Positions 34,458-44,935 of a DNA stretch of 64,000 nt are shown piece by piece. Below the pieces are notes generated by a model. That model was not told the DNA's origin. It did not search any database and was given only the letters and a program-made list of their open reading frames with translations. The stretch is from Diabrotica undecimpunctata (lineage: Eukaryota > Arthropoda > Insecta > Coleoptera > Chrysomelidae), in NCBI RefSeq assembly GCF_040954645.1, contig NC_092803.1:120016961-120080960 (forward strand), given 5' to 3'. Both the position numbers and the translations under genes were made by a program. Each line of letters opens with the position of its first letter. Position 1 is the first letter of the stretch.

Positions 34458-34728
34458 ATGGGATCTATTATTTCCAAAACCAAACCCAACAACACACAGA
34501 ATCGATCAAGGAACTGCATCTTACTTCTGAACGCAGCAATTTCTATCTGGGAGAAACTTCAAAACCATTAATTATTAAGATAAATAAGCATGAATCATAC
34601 GTTAAAATGAGAGAGAAAGGTTTAGGTAAAGAAGACCCGATGGACAGAAATAAGTTGCGAGGAAGAGTAAGGCACAGCACCCCTAAAAAGGAAAAAGCTG
34701 AGGAAGCAGAACAAGAATCATACATTTA
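34458..34728 (+). pseudogene. Unrecognised small ORF with MGSIISK start
   Basis: ATG at 34458 opens MGSIISKTKPNNTQ, which fits an N-myristoylation pattern (MGxxxSK). The frame ends early, but one base shift near 34500 continues it as a charged protein (KELHLTSERSNFYLGETSKP, then EDPMDRNKLRGRVRH) to a stop at 34726-34728. Coherent composition across the shift suggests a real, broken ORF. Downstream frames to 35080 may belong to it. It could be a gag-like start of an LTR element. I cannot name it. Confidence 0.4.
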
Positions 34729-34739
34729 AAACAGTGACT

Positions 34740-35344
34740 TGCGACAGATCGAAGATATTTTTTTCCCTTTGAAAGCCGTCTAAATGCATCCTCCGGTCAC
34801 GTTGCAATATTTAGACTTATTTTACTTACCTTCCGGATTATTTTACGGCACCCATTCCCCAGTTTGTGCACACATTGCAATGGAAAGATGCATCAATAGT
34901 CATGCAAGAAACGAAGAGCAAAAAGAGGAAAATCAAAGAAGCAGCAATCATCTTACTAATGAAGAAAAATGTGTATCAAAAAAATCTATAGAATTTAACT
35001 TTTCTATCTTGGGTTATACAAATATTAATCCCCTTCATGGAAGTATCTTATCTAACCATTCTCCACCAGATCTTCTTTAGTCTTCGTCTCCTACTCGTTT
35101 CATAAACTAGAAATTCAGCAATTCTTTATATTGAGTGAATATCATTTCATTATTGAATAATAACTTGTCACAATCATTTTGTAATGCGTCAAAATGACGG
35201 TTATTATATTTTGTATAATCTTAGTTTATCTTATTAAACTCTTTTAAAAACACCCAGTACGTGAGTTGTATGTAAGTATGTAATGTCTGTAAAAGTTCAT
35301 AAGAAATTATTTTAGGCCGCTAATGCTCCATAATAAAACAACCG

Positions 35345-35345
<1 letters not shown>
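34740..35345. other. No recognised gene
   Basis: A 98-codon plus frame (34784-35080) has scattered Cys and His residues but no clear CCHC knuckle. Otherwise nothing recognised. Confidence 0.4.

Positions 35346-35415
<70 letters not shown>
35346..35415. repeat. (TA)n microsatellite
   Basis: About 34 TA units directly upstream of the hammerhead-like region. Confidence 0.95.
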
Positions 35416-35418
<3 letters not shown>

Positions 35419-35501
35419 TAAGGAACACTCGAAGAGTGGTGGGTTTTTCGGTCAAAGTGGAGAAATAAAAGACAAAGAAGGTGGCTGCTTCATCTATTTA
35501 T

Positions 35502-35545
35502 TGAAGACGTTTCGCTTACTAATCAGTAAGCATCATCAGTTCATC
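35502..35545 (-). ncRNA. Degenerate hammerhead-like motif
   Basis: On the minus strand, CTGATGA (35533-35539) is followed by one extra base, a strong six-pair helix II (GCTTAC...GTAAGC), GAAA, C and the triplet GTC. Helix I would pair GATGAA with TTCA over four pairs. Helix III has no loop, but ACGT is self-complementary, so it could only form between two copies, as in dimeric minimal hammerheads. The extra base and weak helix I make activity doubtful. The sequence GAAGACGTTTCGC...CATCAG resembles the terminal part of Penelope-like elements, from memory. Confidence 0.4.
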
Positions 35546-35574
35546 TAAAAAGAACAATATGAAAAACCAAACAT

Positions 35575-35740
35575 CCATGGAAAAGTTTCCATGGAAGGAA
35601 AAAGCTCTCCGAAAATTAATTCCAAACGTGACCCAAAGTCAATCCAACGTTACCTTAAGGTTAATTCCAAACGTAAATTCAACGTTAGTCCAAAGTTCAT
35701 CTCAAGTTAGTTCCAAACGTAGTTCCGAATTAATTCAAAT
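35575..35740. repeat. Palindrome and 45-46-bp tandem repeat
   Basis: CCATGGAAA-AG-TTTCCATGG at 35575-35594 is a near-perfect palindrome. It is followed by about 2.5 copies of a degenerate 45-46-bp unit; CCAAACGT occurs at 35622, 35667 and 35713. These could be promoter repeats of the retroelement that carries the hammerhead-like motif. The 61-codon frame over them (LIPNV repeats) is likely incidental. Confidence 0.65.
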
Positions 35741-36885
35741 ATAAGTTTCCCCTCAAGTAAATATAGAAACCCCCGTGTATTCAAGAGTTGAGAGAGTAAA
35801 GAGACGGTCAACGTCCAGTTATTGTGAGTACTTTTACTTATATGTATTGTCAGCCGATTTAAGTTAAGTTATTTCAAGTTAAGAAACTTACACAATACGA
35901 GAGACTGGATAAAGACGTAACTTTTTCTAATATTTGAATATTTTATCTGATTAATGAAGTTGGATTCTTTGTGTAGTTTAAACATTTAAAAAGAATGGCG
36001 CCCTGTTCTTTTGAATAGTTGTTCTCTTCCTTTTTTTGTTATATAATACGTACTGCATATCTTGGCTTCCAAATTATGATATATTGGAATTGTATTGGAT
36101 TGGATGATTTTTAGAAATATTTTATTAAGAGACATTATGTTATGCTGATTTTTTTGTTAAACTAGTTTCAACTAAAATCCGGAATCTACATCAATTTTTT
36201 TATAAAAAGCCGTCCGGTATGGTAACTAGATTTCCAATAGTTAATTAATAGCTGTATAATTAATTGTATACACAGTCCTTTACTATCATCAATTTCATTA
36301 ACTATCGAGAGAAATAGCCTATTGACATCATGACACCGTAACATCCTGAAAAGAGTTAAAAATATTACCGACCAAATAGAGTCAGCTGATCTGAAATGAA
36401 AATTATAGGATAATGTCAGAAGTCGAACTCATCGACAGATGGTCAATACAAACATTTGAATCATCTCTCATGAGACTGGTTAGTTGATTTAACGCACATC
36501 TCTAAATACATGTAATGGAACAACTGTTTGTTAAATAAAAAGTTTTGTAAATTGAAATATCATATCAAAATAACGATAATTAAAAAAAGAATTTTTCTAT
36601 TATTATCGTCAGTCTGATAAAGCAAAATTTCAGTGTTTTTCGCCTTAGTTTTAAATTATCTATCTATAACGAGATACAGAATTAAGTCACGCAAAATAAC
36701 GGCAAACATATTCAAAAGTGTATCAATGAAATTAAGAAAGAGAATTAATAGAAAGCCATATAAAAATAAAGGCAGATGTATCCAGTAAAAATTATATCAG
36801 ATTTCTATTTTGGTAGTCTTCTTTAGTAAGATTTCTTTCAGACATTGCCATGGCATTTAACAACATGGCAATAACAACGACATGT
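35741..36885. other. No recognised gene; possible element leader
   Basis: A GTGAGTAC splice-donor-like site at ~35827 and AATGGCGCCCTG at ~35993 suggest a 5' leader of a retroelement. No coding domain follows. The remainder is AT-rich and unrecognised. Confidence 0.35.
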
Positions 36886-36889
36886 CATT

Positions 36890-37110
36890 TAACAATGCCC
36901 TTCATCCCTGTTGTTGCTGGCCTTCCCCCTTTCCGTTTTTGTGAGGATCCAGCCTAATACGTTTTTTGGGATTCTGGTTTCTTCCATTCGTCTGACGTGT
37001 CCGTACCAAGTCACTGTTTTTCTATGTCCTTTATTAAATTTCGTTGTACTTGCATTTGCCTCCTAATATCGTGATTTCTTATGTATCCTAACCGGGATCT
37101 TTTTGCGGCT
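36890..37110 (-). pseudogene. LINE family C-like tail relic
   Basis: The minus strand, with shifts, gives WYGHVRRMEETRIPKNVLGW and a preceding HRKTVT/NKGH segment. This is the KWxGHVxRMxExRxPKxxLxW block found after the RT domain in the same family as 37724-38802. Only ~70 codons are recognisable. Confidence 0.55.
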
Positions 37111-37399
37111 CTCTTTTAAAGTGCATTTTAGTCCATTCCATAGATCAAAAATACCGTTTTCCAATACTGTGAATAAGGAAGGAATAAAAAAGTACATTTT
37201 GTAAAAACTAGGAATGACTTTGAAAATTATACAATGGGCACGTCCACTTGCTGCGTAGCAAAATTCCAGGAAATTATCTCATAAGAAGTAAACTCGACCT
37301 GTAAACTATGTTTAAAAATCACGTAGTCGATTCCCGGCGTTCGTCCATCTCTTTCTCACTGCATAATTTCTTTGTTGCTCTCTGCGCCGATGGGCCAAA
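37111..37399. other. No recognised gene
   Basis: Spacer between two relics. Nothing recognised. Confidence 0.4.
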
Positions 37400-37660
37400 T
37401 TTTAAAATGCATTTACAGCTGCACTGGTAGAAAAGGAGAAAATCAGTACTTTATTGATGAAATGATGATTAGTTACAAAGGAACCAAAGCAAGAAATCTT
37501 CGCCAATAATTGCCGAACAAACCTTCAAAATATTTGGAAGAGCAGGAGTTTCTGGAATAGTTCACGACTTTTTTATTTACACAGGATTCTGCATTTCAGG
37601 CGGCAAAGTAGTTGTTTACCTGTGTAAAGCAATTCCTCATACTTTGGAAAGTATTGAATA
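37400..37660 (+). pseudogene. piggyBac-type transposase relic (DDE core)
   Basis: The plus strand reads FIDEMMISYKGTKARNLRQ, then LPNKPSK, and after a shift FGRAGVSGIVHDFFIYTGFC. This matches the first catalytic region of PGBD-like piggyBac transposases (VDExMIPYKGxxxxxLRQYLPxKPxKWGFK, then Y-x-G). The first catalytic aspartate is present. It belongs to a lineage different from the elements at 4395-4868 and 59713-62374. Confidence 0.7.
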
Positions 37661-37740
37661 GAATATCTGTTAACCATTATACTCTAGTGGTTTTTCGGTA
37701 ATTTGCTTTTGAAGAATATTCTAATTTCTAATTTCTAAAT

Positions 37741-38732
37741 TAGAAATACAAACGGAACTCATAGAAGCTACAAAAGCTCTATATAAAGAAAATAAAGTGT
37801 CCATTAAAATGGGAACAAGAATCATAGGAGACTTCACCACAACAAAAGGGCTCCTGCAGGGTTGTTCCACATCTCCAACCCTATTCAAAATATACTTAGA
37901 GAAAGCCTTGACTACATGGAAAAGAAAATGCGAAGGCATGGGAGTACCGGTACGGAACGAATACCTATATACGCTAAGTTTTGCAGACGATCAAGTAGTG
38001 ATTGCACAAGACCAAGACGACCTCAGCTACATGATGAAGAAACTACAAGAAGAATATACCAAGGCTGGCCTAGATATTAACCTCGCGAAAACAGAGTACC
38101 TATCTACAAGTGAAGAAGACATAGATCTACAGATTGATGACAACGTAACAATCAAAGGAAAGGATAAATTCAAATACCTGGGGTTTATAATCACGAAAAA
38201 GGCAACAACAGAGGAAGAAATTTCACAAAGATTAGGACAAACAAGAACAGCAATCCGACAACTTAACTCAGTATGGTGGGATAGACACCTAAATATGAAG
38301 ACAAAAACGCAGATTTATAAAACATTAGTGCGAAGTATTATGACATATGGGGCTGAAAATTGGATCATAAACAAGAAAAACAGCAGTAAGATAGTAGCAA
38401 CAGAGATGGAATGCCTGCGAAGATGCTGCAGAGTAACAAGAATGGATAGGAGAAGTAATGACGAAATAAAGCAAAGAACATCAATAGAAACAGACATACT
38501 AACATATATAGAACAAAAAAGACTAAAGTGGTATGTACATGTAAGAAGAACTAGCGACAGCAGATGGATAAAGAGAATAACCGAATGGAGCCCCATAGGA
38601 AGGAGGAAAAGAGGACGACCCCAAAAATCCTGGAGGAACGAAGTAGACGACGCCATGAGTAAGAGAGGACTAAACGATGGAGAATGGAACAACAGAGAGA
38701 GATGGAAACGGTTGAGCGAGGGAAGGCAGTGA
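37741..38732 (+). pseudogene. LINE family C reverse transcriptase, C-terminal part, open frame
   Basis: At least 311 codons without a stop. Order: TTKGLLQGCSTSPTLFKIYL (RT motif 4 region), LSFADDQVVIAQD with the catalytic FADD, GLDINLAKTEY, KYLGFIITKKA, then the thumb and tail with IMTYGAENWIINKK, KRLKWYVHVRR, GRRKRGRPQKSW and RWKRLSEGRQ before TGA at 38730-38732. The endonuclease and RT fingers are missing by 5' truncation, so it cannot move by itself. Minus-strand frames here are shadows. The clade is not assigned. Confidence 0.88.
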
Positions 38733-38747
38733 ATACTGTAGAATCAT

Positions 38748-38749
<2 letters not shown>

Positions 38750-38802
<53 letters not shown>
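38750..38802. repeat. (TA)n tail of the LINE
   Basis: About 26 TA units that end exactly at the right-hand TSD, so they belong to the element's 3' tail. Confidence 0.9.
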
Positions 38803-38805
<3 letters not shown>

Positions 38806-38814
38806 AATATTCTA

Positions 38815-39769
38815 CACGATCTTATAGAATATCTAATCTTTTATCATATTCTATAACTATATAGCACATTATTTTTTATTTCTGCGAGAACTTGATAACA
38901 AGTTAATTATAAACATGTTTTTAACTGATTAAACTCTGCGTCCGAAATTGATTAAAGCTGGGAACCCCTGTTTAAAACCAAGTAAACCAAGAAATACTAA
39001 CAAATAGTGATCAATTCGGATTTTTTTAAATCTAAGAATCCTTGCAAGCTAAGCACAGTTTATTTATTTCAAAGAATGTTAAGACCGTTATGGTTGAATA
39101 CTAAATTTAAAATGGATTTTTTTACTTGGAACAACCAATTATTTCCTTCACAATTGTGTTTAATTTGAGAGAAATATTTACAGTAGTTGTTTTAATGAGA
39201 GTTTTATCAGGAAATTCCTCATTTGTTTACTTACATTTGCAAATTGTTATCATTTTCAGTTGAACGTAGTTTGCGTCATCTATTACCTGAAACAAAATAG
39301 TTGGCGTTAAGAATAATATGAATATTATTTGTAATATAGATAATATTTGCATACAATTTATACGCTAGAAATAGAAATTTGATTGAAAATATTATGAAAT
39401 TGTAAAGTGAATAATAAAACCGCGTACTGAATCCTTTTTTTTTTAGATTCATTACTGCCTTTGACCGAACCACTTTATGATCGCTAGCAATTGTAAATTT
39501 ATTTAAAACTGTTATATATTGGTTACAAATCACTCAATCCTCCAATAGCTTAACATTCAGACTATTTTTTTATAAGTTCTCCTCTATTTGTCTCACCGGC
39601 ATCTTTTTTGGTTTTATAGTTATATTTCAAGAAGTAGTCATGATAAGCTTGAGAGGCTCATAATTTTATTAAACGTTAAAAATCGGTGAGGCAGTCGCTC
39701 ATCCATTCGATGGGCAGATCAAATGCAGAAAGTCAGTGGCAAGTTATTCCCTAATTCCATTATAGAAGC
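38815..39769. other. No recognised gene
   Basis: AT-rich. The 85-codon minus frame 39276-39533 is unrecognised. Confidence 0.4.
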
Positions 39770-40062
39770 CGATGGAAAGAGATAGTTATGTGAGTAAATC
39801 ACGACACTCAGTAATGATTAAACGAGTAGAGAGAAAGATGTTGCTTACTAATCTTTTATCTATTATAATCAAATCTATCTATTTTTGACAGTCGCGTTCA
39901 GCCTTGCTCATGTCCATTTTCACTGTGGCTTTTTATCGAAAAAGGTATCTATTGCGTAGAGACCATGTTGGTCTAGATAGTTTAAATATCTAGTTCCTCG
40001 TTTTATTTTCCTTTTTCCATATTTACCCACCGAACATTTAGACGTAGTTGTCTAGCTAGTTT
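39770..40062 (-). pseudogene. LINE endonuclease relic, downstream half
   Basis: The minus strand continues the endonuclease of 41546-41860: KLARQLRLNVRWV, then RYLNYLDQHGLYAIDTFFDK, KWTWARLN and IDLIIIDKRLVSNIF. In APE-type LINE endonucleases this corresponds to the stretch from GDFNAKxG through TxFxxKxxRKWTWxSPN to IDFIL. Several shifts and stops. The two halves are separated by a family A insertion. Confidence 0.7.
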
Positions 40063-41558
40063 ATGACCTATTTTACGGCCAAAAAGTAGAATAATTAGAA
40101 GTTGACGGAGAAATCACGAGACCAGAAATAATGAAAGAGGAAGTTATTTATGTCATAAAACACACAAAAGGTAGAAAAGCTCCAGGACCCGATAATATAC
40201 CAATTGAACTATTGAAGATAATTGATGAAGATAATATTGTTGTCTTGGTAGACCTTTTTAACTCCATATACAAGACGGGACACATACCCAAAGAATTGCT
40301 TCTCTCAACTTTTGTAACGATTCCAAAAATCACAAATGCTAAAGATTGCAATGACTATCGGACAATTGCATTAATGAGCCACACATTGAAAACCTTCCTT
40401 AAAATCATACATAACAGAATTCACATGAAATTAGAACAAGAAATAAGTGATTCACAGATGGGTTTTAGAAAGGGTCTAGGAACTAGAGAAGCATTATTCG
40501 GAGTCAATTTTCTGACACAACGATGTCTGGATATGAATCAGGACATATATGCTTGCTTCATAGATTTTAAAAAAGCTTTTGGCAGAGTTCGACATATTTA
40601 GCTTTTAAGTATTCTTAAGACCAAAAACATAGATAGTAGAGATCTACAAATTATATCGAATCTGTATCAAAATCAGAAAGCAAGAATAAAAGTCGAAGGA
40701 GAACTGACAGAGGAAGTAAGTATACTTAGAGGAGTTCGACGAGGGTGCATACTTTCACCACTCTTATTCAATGTCTACAATGAAGTGATATTTCAAGAAG
40801 CTTTATTGGATATTGTGGAAGGTATTTTGGTCAACGGAAATAGCATTAATAATATTAGATATGCGGACGATACGGTCATATTTGCAAGTGACATGGAAGA
40901 TCTACAGAATCTCAAGAAAACGAAATCAATGATATTCTCAAAAAAAACCACAAAATGGAGATAACCTGATCATCAATAATACAACAATCGAAAGAGTAAC
41001 AACATATAAATATTTAGGAACGGGACTAACCGAAGATGGAGATCAAACAAAAGAAATCAGATCTAGAATAGAAATGGCAAGAAACACGTTCATAAAATTG
41101 AAGAACTTACTTTGCAACCGTAACTTTAATCAAGAGATCCGCACAAGAATGCTACGTTGTTACGTTTTTTCTACTTTACTATACGGCATGGAAGCGTGGA
41201 CAATAAAACAATCTGAAATCAAAAAATTAAACTCCTTTGAGATGTGGTGTTACAGGAGAATCCACAGAATATCGTGGACTGAAAAAGTAACTAATATAGA
41301 GGTGTTACAAAGAATGAAGAAAGAATGTGAAGTCATAAAAACTGTTAAAATTAGAAAGATCTGAGTCATATAATGAGGGGCGAGAAGTACGTTTTACTTA
41401 GGTTAATTATGCAAGAGAAGATACTAAGAAATTTGAGAGTGGTTCAGTTGCAGCTCATTAGAATTATGCAGAAGCGCGGCCAATAAAATTAAAATAGCGA
41501 TGATGATTTCCAACCTTCGATAGGAGAAGGAACCTGAAAAAAAAAGTCTAGCTAGTTT
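40050..41558 (+). mobile_element. LINE family A copy, 5'-truncated, with 13-bp TSD
   Basis: The insert (40063-41545, 1483 bp) is bordered by GTCTAGCTAGTTT at 40050-40062 and 41546-41558. It encodes RT fingers (GRKAPGPDNIPIELLK), FVTIPKITNAKDCNDYR, DSQMGFRKGLGTREALF, CFIDFKKAF, LRGVRRGCILSPLLFNVYNE, NIRYADDTVIFAS, then after a deletion KYLGTGLTEDG, LLYGMEAWTIKQ and a decayed tail near IAMMISNLR. One in-frame stop at 40599-40601 and frameshifts after 40920 inactivate it. YADD is intact. Confidence 0.92.
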
Positions 41559-41860
41559 TACGTTGAAATCTCCATGGTAAAATGGGTTGAATGTTCTTGC
41601 AGGGCTTCAGTTACATCGTCATAGAAAACTTCGAGTTCTTCGTCAGCAGAGTATGTTTTAGCAGCATAGACTTATGTCTTTTAAAGTCTTTTGTTTTGTG
41701 AATATCTTTTGTAGACAATAAAGTCGACTTTACTTTCTGAAACGGCTTCCTGTCCTCTGTAGTAGAACGTGTGACCTGTCTGTAGATTGCTTTTCTCCTC
41801 GTCTTTTAACCTCACTACGACGCCCTATTTGATATTTTCCAGTTCTTCTTCAAGTTTTAG
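41546..41860 (-). pseudogene. LINE endonuclease relic, upstream half
   Basis: Minus-strand reading gives SNLQTGHTFYYRGQEAVSES, VDFIVYKRYSQN, YAAKTYSADEELEVFYDDVT and EALQEHSTHFTM, ending in GDFNVKLAR. This matches APE-type endonucleases of RTE-like LINEs (often annotated craniofacial development protein 2-like). The catalytic GDFN block is exactly where the family A element is inserted. Shifts and stops make it a pseudogene. Confidence 0.75.
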
Positions 41861-42689
41861 CTCGGATAACAAATTACTCAGTAGAAATTAATAATTTAAG
41901 GGGTCAATAGCAATCTTTCCAAACCTTGCCTAAAAATTTTTACAATAGCTTGATAATAAGTCTTTTAGTTTGTTGGTGCATTTATAAAGTCTGCTTTTAT
42001 TTTATTAGAATATTGGCAGTTTATTTTTAAACCTCTTCCTTTCTAGCTTAGTTGTTTAACCACATTCTACAATCGTACTATTTATAAAAAATACCTAGTC
42101 ACCATTTGCAATGAAATTCAACGTAATTCTATTTTTTAAAGGTGACACTGCCCATGAATGAATTTGTTGATATGTTAAATTGCGATAAAACAATTACTCA
42201 TGCATATTTCCCGTGTTTGTAACCGATGTTTACACATTTATCGTATCAAATATACACAATGACAAATAAAAAGGCTAAACAAGAATCGGAAATTAATATA
42301 TTCGTCAAGATACTAAACTGGGATTTTTTTAATTGATTGCAACTGCTAAAGATATAACGTTCAAAATTTTTAGAAAATATTACAAATTAATAGAAAAACA
42401 GTATTTTAACAAAGAACATTACTTTATTTTTTTAATAGAAAAAGTTACAAAAGTCAGACTGTAAATATAACACATGAATTGTAATTTGTTCTGTAACGGT
42501 GTAGGCTTCTTGCTATTATCGGATTCTCCTCTGACTACTTATAGGTATACTTCTGAGCGTAGTTTAACTATTACATTATCTCTCCAACTGTTCCAGTACT
42601 TCCGGAGATTACCTGGCAGTTTTTATATTCAGTCTGATGTCTGAAAAGCATTTTCATTTTATAAGACCGAATTTAGGCCAACACTATAA
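41861..42689. other. No recognised gene
   Basis: No motif recognised; AT-rich. Confidence 0.4.
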
Positions 42690-43415
42690 TGTATTGCTAA
42701 TTTATTACGGAAAGAAAAAAATTACTGCTGCAACCGTTTCCTAGAAACAGTGGGTATGCTAACTTCAGGGTAAAGTTAGCATATTAGCAAAAGGAGTACA
42801 GGGCCCATCTTGACGGCATATTTTTTTGCTAATTAATTGTCGTTGATTGATATAATAACCAATCCCCAAAAACTACCCCATCATCCATTAACTTAAAACA
42901 CACCTGCGGAAAACCTAGATATCGGTCAAAAAGCGAACCGCATGGAATTTATTGCTAATTTATTGCTGAAGTTTTACCCCAAGAACCAATTTATAGCTGC
43001 AATTGTTTCCGAGAAACAATGATTACGCTAATTATACGGTAAAGCTAGCATAGTCATAGCTATATCTCGGCAATAAATAAAGCTAGAGAACCCATCTTGG
43101 CAACAAATTTGATTGCTAATTAATTGCTATTGATTGGTACATTGACCAATTCCCAAAAACTACCATATCATCCCTTAGAGCAAAACTTATACCCAGAAAA
43201 ATCGAGTTAGCGGCCAAAAAATTTGAAGCCAAAAAAGTGAACCGCTAGGAATTAGTTGCTAATTTATTGCTGAAGTTTTACGCCAAGAAACAATTTATTG
43301 CTGCAACCGTTTCCAAGAAACAATAGTTATAGTTACGGTAAAGCTAGCAAGCCATAGCTATATCCCGGCAATAAAAAAGGCTACAGAGACCATCTTGGCG
43401 GCATATTTTAGTTTA
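42690..43415. repeat. Degenerate tandem repeat, ~270-300-bp unit
   Basis: About 2.6 copies of one unit. The phrase GCTGCAA with TTTCC-AGAAACA recurs at 42727, 42996 and 43300 (periods 269 and 304), with further shared blocks such as GCTAATTTATTGCTGAAG, GGTAAAGCTAGCA and CCATCTTGGC. The first copy contains a perfect 10-bp stem (ATGCTAACTT...AAGTTAGCAT, ~42756-42782). Confidence 0.85.
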
Positions 43416-44052
43416 TTTTGCCCAGGAAATGCTAAAGATTGGCTATTTGACGTGTAAACAAGCTGGGCGCTAGCATACCATTATACTATGGATAATTATC
43501 TCAGTATGCTAGTGCCGGAGGGCGATAGCCGGGTTTCGGGCTACTGTGACTGCAGCCTAATCCAAGTTCTGACAAGACCTGGATTAGATGCTTTTAATTC
43601 TGTGAAAAACTTTCGAGTTTTCTTATAAAAAAGTGGTTAATTTCAGCCCTTAATGTTGTTAATTAACGTAACAGTGATTTTACAAAAAAAAGGCTATCTT
43701 CTCCCCTAAGGATTATAGGACTTTTTTTTAAGTTGTGTTTTGACTGCGCGTCATTAAAAGGAGGCCATCTAGAATTTTATTAGAATTTTTCAATAATTTT
43801 AAATTTATGCAATTTATTCTAATGTAAATAAACTCCACAATGCAGAAACACTTTTAGGTACCGCCATTGGGTGACGGCAGGTCATTTAAGGGTAATAAGT
43901 TCGCAAAATTGATATGTTTTACGACTTCGGAAAATGCACGTGTTGTTTGTAAGTTGTTTTTCTTGGAATATGGCTGTTCTATTTTTCAAAAATCTTTCAT
44001 TAGTGTATAGTTGTTCAAAGAGTGAACTTGTGCAATTTTTTAATTTAAAACT
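43416..44052. other. No recognised gene; hairpins
   Basis: CTAGCATAC and GTATGCTAG (about 43472-43511) face each other and resemble the stem in the tandem repeat, so the repeat array or its parent element may extend to here. No coding sequence before the Tc1 relic. Confidence 0.45.
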
Positions 44053-44935
44053 ATGGCTAAGAAATTTATTAGATCTGTTCAAATAGTTACTTTGATTGAT
44101 AATGGAATGAGTCAAAGAGAAGTGGTCCGACAGATTGGAGTCAGTCGTTGTATGATCCAAAAAAATATACCAACGATTCGTAGACACGAATCTCAGGAAC
44201 GACGACCAGGATCAAGCGCGAGAAGAATCACGACGGCCAGAGAAGACCGTTCTTTACAACGGACTTCTTTGCAAAATCGGTTCTTTACGGCTAAAGCAAT
44301 CCAAAACCGTTTTAAAAATGCTCACGGGTAGACATTAAGCACTTCTACAGTGAGAAGAAGGTTGAGGGAATTTGGTTTAAGGTCTCGCTGCCCAGAAACA
44401 GGACATTTGTTAACAGCAGCACATCGACAACGCCGACTTGAGTTTGCTAGAGACCACGAGCATTGGACAATAGCAGATTGGAAAAATGTTTTGTGTAGTG
44501 GTGAGTCCAGTGATGGTTCTTTATGGATCAGACGATCGGGTCAAAACGTACAGAAGACGTGGAGAACGATATGCACTTTGTGCTCGACGAGCACGTATTG
44601 CTTTTGGAGGAGGCTCTGTAATGTTTTGGCAGGCATTCCATTCAAAGGCCGTACTGATCTCGTGTTTATTAATAGAGGAAAGTTGATTGCTCACCGATAT
44701 ATTATCAAAATTTTAGACGAGCATGCATTGCGTTTTGCTGGATTTGTGGGCGAAAACTTTTCATGCAAGACAACGCGCGGCCACACGTAGCCAGGATGGT
44801 AACGCAATACCTGGCAACCGTCGGTGTGCCAAAAATAAATTGGCTGGATCAAAGCCCAGATTTGAACCCGATTGAGCATGTGGGAACTCAAACGAAGAGT
44901 ACGAAACAGAATACCTGCTCCAGTAATCGTGAGTA
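44053..44935 (+). pseudogene. Tc1-type transposase relic
   Basis: The N-terminal frame MAKKFIRSVQIVTLIDNGMS with QREVVRQIGVSRCMIQK is the Tc1 HTH pair. After a stop at 44329 come TLSTSTVRRRLREFGLRSR, HRQRRLEFARDHEHW and WKNVLCSGESS, where Tc1 proteins have SDES: the first catalytic Asp is Gly. Shifts follow, then AFGGGSVMFWQAF, MQDNARPHVA with the second Asp, and INWLDQSPDLNPIEHVW with the final Glu. About 300 codons are covered, close to the usual ~340. TIRs were not resolved. Confidence 0.85.

Larger units (their letters stand above)
37712..38814 (+). mobile_element. LINE family C copy, 5'-truncated, with 12-bp TSD
   Basis: The insert spans 37724-38802 and is bordered by the perfect 12-bp duplication AAGAATATTCTA (37712-37723, 38803-38814). 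It contains one long open frame and ends in a (TA)n tail that starts ~18 bases after the stop. Exact flanks plus an open frame mark it as one of the youngest insertions in the window. Confidence 0.92.

Noticed and set aside
38315..38692. 125-codon minus frame rich in Leu and Ser
   Set aside because: Antisense shadow of the open LINE family C reverse transcriptase.
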